A stretch of 29,810 nt of DNA from an uncultured Eggerthellaceae bacterium. GTDB taxonomy: Bacteria > Actinomycetota > Coriobacteriia > Coriobacteriales > Eggerthellaceae. The notes beneath the pieces are model-generated. The model was not told the origin of the DNA, did not search any database, and saw only the letters and a program-made list of their open reading frames with translations. The stretch spans positions 1-29,810 of the forward strand of contig CAJTML010000013.1 of the NCBI GenBank assembly GCA_910577495.1, given 5' to 3'. A program made the translations under genes and the position numbers. Numbering within the stretch: position 1 is the stretch's first letter; each line of letters starts with the position of its first letter. Below, piece after piece: positions 15,467-23,112 of the stretch.

Positions 15467-16174
15467 ATGAAGTTACAGCCGAAGCGATTTTTGACATCAG
15501 CCCTGGTGAGCCTTGCCTTAGGCGTTGGCGTGTTTGCGGGTGCCTCGGCACTGGCACTTACCTCAGCCGCCACGGAGCCCGAGCCTGCCTACGCAGCGCA
15601 GGCGGGCATCTGGAAGAAATCAGGAAATAGCTGGTGGTACGCGTATTCGCGCGGTGGATATGCAACCGGTTGGCAGCAGATTTCAGGAACCTGGTATTAC
15701 TTCGACGGCCGAGGTTGGATGAAAGACGGCTGGCAAAAAGTCGGCGGTTCGTGGTACTACCTCACGCCGGGCAACGGTGCTATGCGCACGGGTTGGCAGA
15801 AAGTGAGCGGTACCTGGTACTACCTCACGCCGGGAAACGGCGCTATGAAAACCGGCTGGCAAAAAGTCGGCGGTTCGTGGTACTACCTCACGCCCAGCTC
15901 AGGTGCTATGCGCGCCAATGGCTGGCTCAAGGTTGGCTCTGACTGGTTCTGGCTCTCTTCATCGGGCGCCACTGGAATCCTCATGGCTGAAAACCGGCGG
16001 TACCTGGTACTACCTCAAATCGGGCGGCTATATGGCGCAAGGCATGACTCAAATTGGCGGCAAATACTACTATCTCACGCCAGGCAATGGTGCCATGAAA
16101 ACCGCCTGGCAAAAGATCGGCGGCTCATGGTATTACTTCAAAAGCTCGGGCGAGCGCGTTGGCGGCTGGCTTGA
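15467..16174 (+). pseudogene. N-terminal part of a frameshifted cell-wall-binding repeat surface protein
   Basis: Starts MKLQPKRFLTSALVSLALG, a signal peptide with a predicted cut after AYA (about residue 42), after AGGAGG at good spacing. It then has about six 20-residue cell-wall/choline-binding-type repeats (unit WQKVGGSWYYLTPGNGAM-TG) that should bind the cell envelope. After GATGILMA (near 15985) the frame leaves the repeat pattern and runs through unrelated sequence to a stop at 16174, while the repeats resume at once in the +1 frame as WLKTGGTWYYLKSGG. The original gene therefore ran from 15467 to 17798. Either this is a real inactivation, or a sequencing error, or rare frameshifting produces the full protein. 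Confidence 0.8.
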
Positions 16175-16290
16175 CCATTCGGGCTCACGCTACTATCTCA
16201 ACCCGTCAAACGGCAAGATGTATGTGGGCTGGAATACCATCTCTGGCAATACCTATTACTTCGCCTCATCAGGAGTTATGGCGAAGAGTA
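15671..16290 (+). repeat. Tandem cell-wall-binding repeats (about 60-bp units)
   Basis: About ten units of roughly 20 codons with the pattern W-K--GG-WYYL---G-M--G. Adjacent units share long near-identical DNA stretches, making the region prone to slippage and recombination; the frameshift lies inside it. Confidence 0.85.
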
Positions 16291-17798
16291 AGTGGGTTGA
16301 TGGTAAGTACCTCAAGTCCAATGGCGTCATGGCAAGAAACGAAATGGTGGGCAACAAATACGTCGGTGCTGACGGCAAAGTGACTACCAAGCCGGGCACG
16401 TCCACCTCAAAACCAGGTACGACCACCCCGAGCAAACCGGGTACCACCACACCCAGCAAGCCAGGTACCACCACGCCAAGCAACCCGGAAACCACCCCGA
16501 GCAATCCAACGCAACCTGAAGGCTCAACGACCACCGCATCCTCACTGGTCTACACCGTTAAAACGGGCGAATTCGGCTATGGCGCCTACGTCACCGGCTA
16601 CAAGGGAAGCGACGACACCGTTGCAGTTCCAGCAACGCTCGGTGGCGCGGCAGTGGTGAGTGTGCAGCTCAACGGCGTGGGGGTCTCCACCATTGAGGTG
16701 ACCACCTACCCCAACACGTCATCAACAAAGCAAGAGATGATGCAGATGGCAGGTCTCACCAAGCTTGATGTGAGCCGCTGCACCTCGCTTCGCGGACTGG
16801 ATTGCTCGTTTAACAACCTCACCGCACTGGTGCTGCCCACATCAGCACCGCTTGAGCGCTTCGATTGCTCTTCCAACCGCTTGACCAGCTTGGACCTGTC
16901 CAAGTACACCTCATTGCGTTCGGTTGATTGCGACAACAACCGCCTGACCAGTGTTGCCGGCAAACTGCCGTCGCTTACGCACCTGGTTGTAACCAAGAAC
17001 AACCTCACGACCATCAATTTGTCGAACTACCCGGCACTGCAGGTGCTCTTCTGCGGCCAGAACCAGATTTCGCGCATCTCAGGCAGCGCGCCCAACCTCA
17101 ACGACCTGGATTGTTCCTACAACGCGTTGACGGTGCTTCCCATGGAGGGCATGACGAATTTGCATACGCTGACCTGCAACGACAACAAGCTGACGTCGCT
17201 TGATTTGTCGAAGGCGGTGGGTCTCAATACGCTTGTGTGCTCCAACAATGCCATCAAGTCACTGGATTTGAGCGGCGCGGTGGGACTGGTCACGTTCACG
17301 TGCCAGTACGACGCCACTAAAGCAAACGGCCAGGCGAAGTTTGCCGCGCTCACGGGCAAAGCCCCCAAGCTGGTTGAGCTCAACGTGGCTAACCAGGGAC
17401 TGACCACGCTTGATATGGCGAATTATCCCGCCCTCACCAGGCTCTACGCAGCAAACAATCAGCTCACCTCAATCACGGGGCAGGCGCCGCAGTTGACCTA
17501 TTTGGATTGCGGCACGAACGCACTTAAGGCACTTAATTTGGCGAACTTCCCCAAGATTTCGGTGCTGGTGTGCGGGTACAACTACGGCATTCAGCTGGAT
17601 ACGGCCAACTCTGCAACTTTGACCGAGCTGTATTGCGACAACTGCAACCTGCAAAACATTGCGCCTACAACACTGCCGGCGCTTCGTGTGCTGGTGGCAG
17701 GCGGCAATGCCTTTTCACCTGCGTTGACGTCAACGCTTGAGGAATGGGGAGCAAAAGAAGGCTACACGCTTTCGCTGGACTCTAACACCGAGGCGTAG
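15903..17798 (+). pseudogene. C-terminal part of the frameshifted surface protein: binding repeats, Thr/Pro linker and leucine-rich repeats
   Basis: The frame is open from 15903, but real repeat sequence starts only near 15984, and it has no start codon with a ribosome binding site or signal peptide of its own. It continues the wall-binding repeats, then a Thr/Pro/Ser/Lys linker (about 16383-16530), then an Ig-like or beta-rich stretch, then about ten leucine-rich repeats of the Cys-containing type (LTSLDLSKYTSLRSVDC and similar) as found in bacterial surface proteins that bind host or microbial ligands. It ends without an LPXTG anchor, consistent with attachment through the repeats. If frame were restored the full protein would be about 775 residues. 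Its last 37 bp overlap the convergent thioesterase gene. Confidence 0.8.
16416..16487 (+). repeat. Three 24-bp repeats encoding GTTTPSKP
   Basis: Units at 16416, 16440 and 16464 encode GTTTPSKP, GTTTPSKP and GTTTPSNP, a flexible wall-spanning linker between the binding repeats and the leucine-rich domain. Confidence 0.85.
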
Positions 17799-18208
17799 GT
17801 TTCATACAGGTCGGGAAACGTCTTCTTCAGGTTGACCGGCTTGAAGGTTTCGCGCGTAACAACGCACACGGTAATATAGGCATCCACCAGGGGGGCATCA
17901 ACCCCTGGTGTCATGCCTTCGCGATATACCTCTTGGTGATAGACCGTGCGCATCGGCAGATTTTTCGCAATGGAAGTTCGCACAAAGCCCGCTTCGCCAT
18001 ACCTTAGCGGCGCGCGGTACTTGATCTGCACCTCATGGATGGGGCTCATGAAGCCTTCGCCCTCAATACGCTGGCTATAGCTGAAGTTGACGTGATCCAA
18101 AAAATCAATGCGCGCGTCTTCGAAATACAGCAGATAGTTGGCGTGATAGACCACACCCATCATGTCTGTTTCGCCATAGCGGACAGAAATAGGCGTCTCG
18201 ACAAACAT
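17762..18208 (-). CDS. Acyl-CoA thioesterase, YbgC/4HBT hotdog family
   Basis: A 148-residue single-hotdog thioesterase. The sequence SVRYGETDMMGVVYHANYLL (residues 9-28) is the family signature, with the catalytic Asp at D15 and the G-V-V-Y-H-A-N-Y helix start. Such enzymes hydrolyse short-chain or aromatic acyl-CoA esters in the cytoplasm. The frame is open upstream for 27 codons, but the ATG at 18208 is chosen because it has AAAGGAG at 7-8 nt and matches family N-termini. It is divergent from leuS, and its 3' end overlaps the convergent surface-protein gene by 37 bp. The substrate is unknown. Confidence 0.87.
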   Translation of the reverse strand: MFVETPISVRYGETDMMGVVYHANYLLYFEDARIDFLDHVNFSYSQRIEGEGFMSPIHEVQIKYRAPLRYGEAGFVRTSIAKNLPMRTVYHQEVYREGMTPGVDAPLVDAYITVCVVTRETFKPVNLKKTFPDLYETYASVLESSESV

Positions 18209-18289
18209 ACTTTGACTCCTTTGGTGGTGCGAAGGTGCAGCTGGCGCGATTTTTTCCGAGCGCGTGGGTGCACGTTGTTTTTCAATCAC

Positions 18290-18295
18290 TATAAT
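18290..18295 (+). promoter_or_regulatory. Consensus -10 box for leuS
   Basis: Perfect TATAAT, 44 bp before the leuS ATG; no good -35 at 16-18 bp. The implied leader of under 40 nt is too short for a T-box. Confidence 0.5.
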
Positions 18296-18339
18296 ATGAG
18301 CATTCTGAATTTGGTACCGGGGAAAAGAGAGCTTTCATT

Positions 18340-20907
18340 ATGAAACCCTACAATCCGCATGAAATTGAGCCGCGTCTGCAGCAGGCGTGGGCAGAACATG
18401 ATCTGTATAAAGTTGACGAGGCATCCACCAAGCCTACCAAGTACGTGCTTGAGATGTTCCCGTATCCATCAGGCGATATTCACATGGGTCACGTGAGCAA
18501 CTACACCTATGGTGACGTCATTGCGCGTTACAGCCGCATGCAGGGCTACAACGTGCTGCATCCCATGGGTTGGGATGCGTTTGGTCTGCCGGCGGAAAAT
18601 GCTGCTATCAAGCATCACTCGCATCCGGCAGTGTGGACCTATCAGAACATCGATACGCAGATGGCCAGCTTTAAGCGCATGGGCTTTAGCTACGACTGGG
18701 ATCGCACGGTGATGACGTGCAATCCAGATTACTATCGCTGGGGTCAGTGGATTTTCTTGAAGATGTGGGAGCGCGGGCTGGTGGAGCGCCGCAATAGCCC
18801 CGTGAACTGGTGCCCCGATTGCGCAACGGTGCTGGCAAACGAGCAGGTTATTGAGGGTCGCTGCTGGAGGTGCAACTCTGAGGTTGAGAAGCGCGACCTG
18901 ACGCAGTGGTACTTAAAGATCACCGACTACGCCCAAGAGCTGCTGGATGACCTGGATCAGCTGGATGGCTGGCCAGAGCGCGTGAAGCAGCAGCAGGCAA
19001 ACTGGATTGGTCGCTCGGAGGGTGCTGAGGTTGACTTTGAACTGGTGCCGCGTGAGGGCGAAGCCGCGCCGGAAAACCCCGAGCTCATCACCGTGTTTAC
19101 GACGCGTGCCGATACGCTGTTTGGCTGCAGCTTTTTTGTGCTGGCACCCGAATATGCCGGTCTTGCTGATTTGGTTGCGGGCACCGAGTATGAGCAGCCC
19201 GTCATGGAGCTGGTGGAAGCCGCCAAAAAGATTTCTGCCCTTGAGCGTGCGCAGGGTGACCACGAGAAGCACGGTGTGTTTACCGGTCGCTACGTGATCA
19301 ACCCGATTAACGGCGAGCGTGTGCCCATTTGGGTTGCCGACTACGTCATTGCCGATTACGGCACGGGTGCGGTCATGGCGGTTCCCTGTGGTGACCAGCG
19401 CGACTTCGAGTTCGCTCGCAAATACGACCTGCCCATCATCCCCATCATTTTGCCCGAGGATGATCCGCTCTATCCTGAGCTCAAAGACCAAGAGGCGCGC
19501 GTGGTGACCTCAGTTGATTGGCCGCAGGCCTACAACGCCGAGGGCTATCTGGTGCAGTCAGGTCCCTACACGGGCTTGGTGGGCGGCAAGCATTCGCCGG
19601 GCGAAGAAGCCGTGGTGAAGACGCTTGAAGAGACGGGTCGCGGTCGTCGTAGCGTGCAGTTCCGCCTGCGCGATTGGCTGATCAGCCGTCAGCGCTATTG
19701 GGGTAATCCCATTCCTGCGGTGCACTGTGAGCACTGCGGTGTGGTGCCGGTTCCCGCTGATCAGCTGCCGGTTTTGCTGCCGGAAGATATTGATTTGGCA
19801 GCGGGCGAGACTCTGGCCACGCATGAGGCTTTCGTCAACACAACCTGCCCGGTGTGCGGCGCTCCTGCCAAGCGCGAGACCGACACGATGGACACGTTTA
19901 CGTGCTCAAGCTGGTATTACATGCGCTATACCGACCCGCACAACACCGAGTTGCCGTTTGACCCGGCCAAGGCTAACGCGTGGATGCCGGTGGATCAATA
20001 CATCGGCGGTATTGAGCATGCAATTCTGCATCTGCTCTACAGCCGCTTCTTCACCAAAGTGCTGCGCGATGAAGGCATGCTGGACTTCGACGAACCCTTC
20101 GAAAACCTGCTCTGCCAGGGTATGGTGCTGGATGCGCATGGCGAGGTCATGAGCAAGTCCAAGGGCAACGTGGTCTCGCCCGAGGAAATGATTGCGGGCT
20201 ACGGCGCGGATGCGGTGCGTGCGGCCATGCTGTTTATGGGACCGCCCGACAAAGAGAAGCTGTGGAACGAAGACGGCTTGGCCGGTATGTACAAGTTCCT
20301 CTGCCGCATTTGGCGACAGGTCTATGACCTGGTCGGAGAGGCCGGCGACGAGACGCTCTACCAGGAAGGTTCCACGCCCGAGCAGGCGCAAGCTGCGCTG
20401 GATACGCTCGTGCGTGAGCGCCATCGCGTGGTGGGCAAGGTGATTGACGACTTCGCCCGCAATAACTTCAACACTGCCATTGCGGCCATCATGGAGCTTT
20501 CCAACGCCATTGGTGATTACGTGCGTCGCTGCTCGGCGGCCGAACGTGAGGCGTCGGAGTTCTCGCGCGTGTTTGATGTTGAGGTGGCTGAGGTGCTGGT
20601 GAAGCTCATGGCGCCGATTGCGCCGCATTGGGCTGACGAGCTGTGGCAGACCGTGCTGGGTCACGATGACTCGGTGCATACGCAAAGCTGGCCGACGTTT
20701 GACCCTGAGCAGGCAAAAGCTGACGAAGTTGAGCTTGCCGTGCAGGTCAACGGCAAGGTGAAGGCGCGTATCACGGTTGCTGCGGATGCCGATGCCGATG
20801 TGGTGGAGACTGCAGCGCGTGAGGTTGTGGCGGCTGATCTTGAGGGCAAGGACGTCAAGAAGGTCGTTGTGGTGCCGGGTCGACTGGTGAACATCGTGGC
20901 GAAATAG
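18340..20907 (+). CDS. leuS: Leucyl-tRNA synthetase
   Basis: An 855-residue class I aminoacyl-tRNA synthetase that charges tRNA-Leu. HMGH (residues 48-51) is the HIGH motif, following FPYPSG, and MSKS lies at 604-607 (VMSKSKGN; the residue before MSKS is Val rather than Lys, a variant known in other bacterial LeuRS). A Cys-rich zinc-type element (WCPDC with RCWRC) and the CP1 editing domain with TTRADTLFG are present. C-terminal AVQVNGKVKARI and the closing VVVPGRLVNIV are typical. Length is normal for bacterial LeuRS. It is a single-gene unit with its own -10 box and a strong terminator downstream. Confidence 0.98.
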   Translation: MKPYNPHEIEPRLQQAWAEHDLYKVDEASTKPTKYVLEMFPYPSGDIHMGHVSNYTYGDVIARYSRMQGYNVLHPMGWDAFGLPAENAAIKHHSHPAVWTYQNIDTQMASFKRMGFSYDWDRTVMTCNPDYYRWGQWIFLKMWERGLVERRNSPVNWCPDCATVLANEQVIEGRCWRCNSEVEKRDLTQWYLKITDYAQELLDDLDQLDGWPERVKQQQANWIGRSEGAEVDFELVPREGEAAPENPELITVFTTRADTLFGCSFFVLAPEYAGLADLVAGTEYEQPVMELVEAAKKISALERAQGDHEKHGVFTGRYVINPINGERVPIWVADYVIADYGTGAVMAVPCGDQRDFEFARKYDLPIIPIILPEDDPLYPELKDQEARVVTSVDWPQAYNAEGYLVQSGPYTGLVGGKHSPGEEAVVKTLEETGRGRRSVQFRLRDWLISRQRYWGNPIPAVHCEHCGVVPVPADQLPVLLPEDIDLAAGETLATHEAFVNTTCPVCGAPAKRETDTMDTFTCSSWYYMRYTDPHNTELPFDPAKANAWMPVDQYIGGIEHAILHLLYSRFFTKVLRDEGMLDFDEPFENLLCQGMVLDAHGEVMSKSKGNVVSPEEMIAGYGADAVRAAMLFMGPPDKEKLWNEDGLAGMYKFLCRIWRQVYDLVGEAGDETLYQEGSTPEQAQAALDTLVRERHRVVGKVIDDFARNNFNTAIAAIMELSNAIGDYVRRCSAAEREASEFSRVFDVEVAEVLVKLMAPIAPHWADELWQTVLGHDDSVHTQSWPTFDPEQAKADEVELAVQVNGKVKARITVAADADADVVETAAREVVAADLEGKDVKKVVVVPGRLVNIVAK

Positions 20908-21049
20908 CGCCGGCGACTGCTGCGCTGCGCCGCACCGCCGAGCCCTCGGATCCCCCAATTGCGGCGTTTTGGTCAAACAGAGGCCGTTTTGTGCAAAATC
21001 GGGCGGCTGAAGCGCTAGCGACATGGAACGCGGCAATAGACATACAAAG

Positions 21050-21088
21050 AAAGGCCAGTTCAGAAGCTTAAAATCTGAACTGGCCTTT
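21050..21088. terminator. Bidirectional terminator between leuS and the SDR gene
   Basis: AAAGGCCAGTTCAGA (21050-21064) pairs perfectly with TCTGAACTGGCCTTT (21074-21088) around a 9-nt loop. On the minus strand it is followed by CTTTGTATG and on the plus strand by GCTGTTATTC, so T-tracts are short, but the stem is very stable and sits between convergent genes. Confidence 0.75.
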
Positions 21089-21124
21089 GCTGTTATTCAG
21101 TCGGTTGCACAAAACCGCCCTTAT

Positions 21125-21154
21125 TTGGCCGCAATTATCACATTGGCCGCAATT
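21125..21154. repeat. 12-bp direct repeat with 18-bp period
   Basis: TTGGCCGCAATT at 21125-21136 and again at 21143-21154. The second copy also forms the right arm of the outer inverted repeat with 20955-20964. Confidence 0.6.
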
Positions 21155-21245
21155 GGCGCAGGGGGTGAGCCGCTCCGGGGGTGACCGCCGCGCTTCGGGC
21201 GCGCCCACGGCGCCCACGGCCGCACTTGCGCGCCGTGCGCACAGC

Positions 21246-22046
21246 TTACGGACGCTGGCCCATGCCGCCTTCCAGCGTGAGGGTCTCGCCACTCATGAAC
21301 TTGAAGTCCGGGTTGGCAAGCTGCACTACGACGCGACCGATCTCGGTCTCCACATCGCCATAGTGACCCATCGGAGGCATATGCACGTTGGCCTCGAATG
21401 CATCCGGGTACTGATCCTGGAAGTTTTCCAGCGCAGCAGTCCACGCAAGCGGGCATACCACGTTGACGTTGATACCGTCGGGACCCCATTCGGTTGCAGC
21501 GACGCGCGACATACCGCGGATGCCTTCCTTGGCAGCAGCGTAAGCGCACTGGCCATAGTTGCCGAACAGACCTGCGCCTGAAGCGAAGTTGATGACCGAA
21601 CCCTTGGTCTCCTTCAGGTGCGGATAGCATGCCTGCATGTAGTAGAACGTCGCATAGAGACCTGAGTAAATGGCCAGGTCAAACTGGTCGGTGGTGTGGT
21701 CGGCAAGCGTTACGCCCGAGGCTGAAGCCTGCGCGTTGTTGACCAGCACGTCAATGCGACCGAATTTCTCAATAGCAGCATCAATCACGCCTTGCACCAC
21801 AGCTTTGTTGTCCGCGCCGGCGTTCACATCAGCCTGCACGGTGAGCACCTGGATGCCGTATTCGCGCTCAAGTTCTTCCTTGGCGCCCTCAAGTTTGGCG
21901 ACATTGCGGCCGGTGATGACCAGGTTTGCGCCTTCCTTAGCATACGCAATAGCGATGCCGTATCCGATAGCGCCCGGTGAGCCATCCTTGAGCTTTGCCA
22001 GACCAGCGCCAGTAATAATGGCGGTCTTGCCTTCCAGAAATCCCAT
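21246..22046 (-). CDS. Short-chain dehydrogenase/reductase with NNAQ variant motif
   Basis: A 266-residue SDR enzyme, an NAD(P)H-dependent alcohol dehydrogenase or ketoreductase. The nucleotide-binding glycine motif is extended: TGAG (12-15) is separated from GAIGYG (25-30) by an insert. NNAQ (103-106) replaces the usual NNAG, and the catalytic S156 and Y169-x3-K173 are present. The C-terminus ends GETLTLEGGMGQRP. TTAGGAG precedes the ATG. It is divergent from a second, broken SDR gene across 211 bp, suggesting shared regulation. The substrate is not predictable; hydroxysteroid, acyl-CoA and sugar substrates all occur in such enzymes of gut actinobacteria. Confidence 0.88.
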   Translation of the reverse strand: MGFLEGKTAIITGAGLAKLKDGSPGAIGYGIAIAYAKEGANLVITGRNVAKLEGAKEELEREYGIQVLTVQADVNAGADNKAVVQGVIDAAIEKFGRIDVLVNNAQASASGVTLADHTTDQFDLAIYSGLYATFYYMQACYPHLKETKGSVINFASGAGLFGNYGQCAYAAAKEGIRGMSRVAATEWGPDGINVNVVCPLAWTAALENFQDQYPDAFEANVHMPPMGHYGDVETEIGRVVVQLANPDFKFMSGETLTLEGGMGQRP

Positions 22047-22257
22047 GTTATCTCCTAACTATGATGCAATTACATCGTGTAAGTGTGTCCATAGTACGCG
22101 AACTCGGTTTCAAACGCGTTTCGCAGCGGCAATCTCTGCCGTCAGCGGCGTGCTATCGGTTGTTTGCTACTTGGTTAACAACTTGGCGCGCCCCCTAAAA
22201 CGGCGCCCCGCACGGCTACAATGATGAGCATGTACCCCAAAACCTTAGGAGACTCTT

Positions 22258-22985
22258 ATGGGAATTGTAGACGGAAAAGTAGTGGTGGTAACCGGCGGCA
22301 CGCGCGGCATTGGCTACACCATCGTCGAGACGTTTTTAAAAAACGGGGCGAAGGTGGCACTGGCTGGCTCTCGCCAGGAGACCGTGGACGAGGCGTTGGC
22401 GAAGTTGGCGAAGGATGGCCTTGCTGACAACGTTATGGGAATCGCTCCCGACCTGACTGACCCCGACGCGGTAAAAGCAGCATTTGACCAGGTCGTAGAG
22501 CGCTTCGGTAAGCTGGATGTGCTCTGCAACAACGCCGGCATTTCGTCGCGCACGTCCCTGGTTGACTACACCTTGGACGAGTTTGAAAAAGTCATGGCAC
22601 TCAACGTGACGGCCGTGTTTGTGTGCTCGCAAGCAGCGGCGCGCATCATGATTGAGCAGGGCGAAGGCGGCGCTATCGTCAACACCAGCTCCATGGTGGG
22701 CAAGTACGCACAGCCTTCGGGTTGCGCCTATCCGACCTCGAAGTTCGCCGTAAACGGCCTCACGCTGTCACTGGCACGCGAGCTGCCGTGGCGCCGGGTG
22801 TGACTCACACCGACATGGTAGACGCGCTGCCCGAGTCAATCATCAAGCCGCTTATTGACTCGATTCCGCTCGGTCGCATGGGTGAGCCCGCTGATATTGC
22901 GAATGCCTGCATGTTCCTAGCGTCTGATATGTCCAGCTATATTTCAGGTGCGGTATTGCCGGTTGATGGCTTGTCTCGCCCGTAA
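22258..22985 (+). pseudogene. BaiA-like short-chain dehydrogenase, frameshifted by a deletion of about 25 nt
   Basis: The N-terminal frame starts MGIVDGKVVVVTGGTRGIGY after TTAGGAG and contains NNAG (91-94), S144/S145 and Y158-x3-K162, then stops at 22803 after LARELPWRRV. The next frame continues at once with AVAPGVTHTDMVDALPESI and runs to 22985 with the normal family C-terminus (GRMGEPADIANACMFLASD, ending VDGLSRP). Comparison with BaiA-type 3-alpha-hydroxysteroid dehydrogenases, as I remember them (TGGTRGIG, APDLTSRDAV, APGV-NTDM), shows that the eight residues between RE-hydrophobic and -VAPGV are missing; eight codons plus one base is 25 nt, matching the frame change. Probably non-functional as it stands. 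Confidence 0.8.
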
Positions 22986-23025
22986 GTGCACGTGTAAGTA
23001 TTTGGCGAAAAATCGCACTGCAGCT

Positions 23026-23063
23026 AAAAACCCTGCCGCACGATCAGGTGCGACAGGGTTTTT
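23026..23063. terminator. Bidirectional terminator between the broken SDR and the DUF711 gene
   Basis: AAAAACCCTG (23026-23035) and CGCAC (23037-23041) pair with GTGCG (23048-23052) and CAGGGTTTTT (23054-23063), one C-A mismatch, loop GATCAG. U-runs form on both strands. Confidence 0.85.
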
Positions 23064-23112
23064 GTATGAAGCGTTATATGTCGCACCAGCAGGCACGACG
23101 CGCAAAACCGTG

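Larger units (their letters stand above)
20908..21245. other. Gene-free stretch between leuS and the convergent dehydrogenase
   Basis: This holds a 15-bp perfect terminator stem (21050-21088) at the centre of a set of nested inverted repeats: GTTTTGTGCAA (20986-20996) with TTGCACAAAAC (21105-21115), and CCAATTGCGG (20955-20964) with CCGCAATTGG (21147-21156). A 12-bp direct repeat TTGGCCGCAATT lies at 21125 and 21143. No gene is seen. Confidence 0.6.

Noticed and set aside
15671..16487. CRISPR-like array
   Set aside because: The repeats are in-frame protein repeats with no spacers of constant size.
18296..18339. T-box leader for leuS
   Set aside because: The distance from the -10 box to the start codon is too short and no T-box sequence or specifier hairpin is present.
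20149..20163. VMSKS instead of KMSKS in leucyl-tRNA synthetase as a functional defect
   Set aside because: Val before MSKS is, to my knowledge, found in other functional bacterial LeuRS enzymes; all other motifs are intact.
19906..21036. Long minus-strand open frame (376 codons) opposite leuS
   Set aside because: It mirrors the codon pattern of leuS, has no recognisable domain and runs through the convergent terminator region; antisense shadow.
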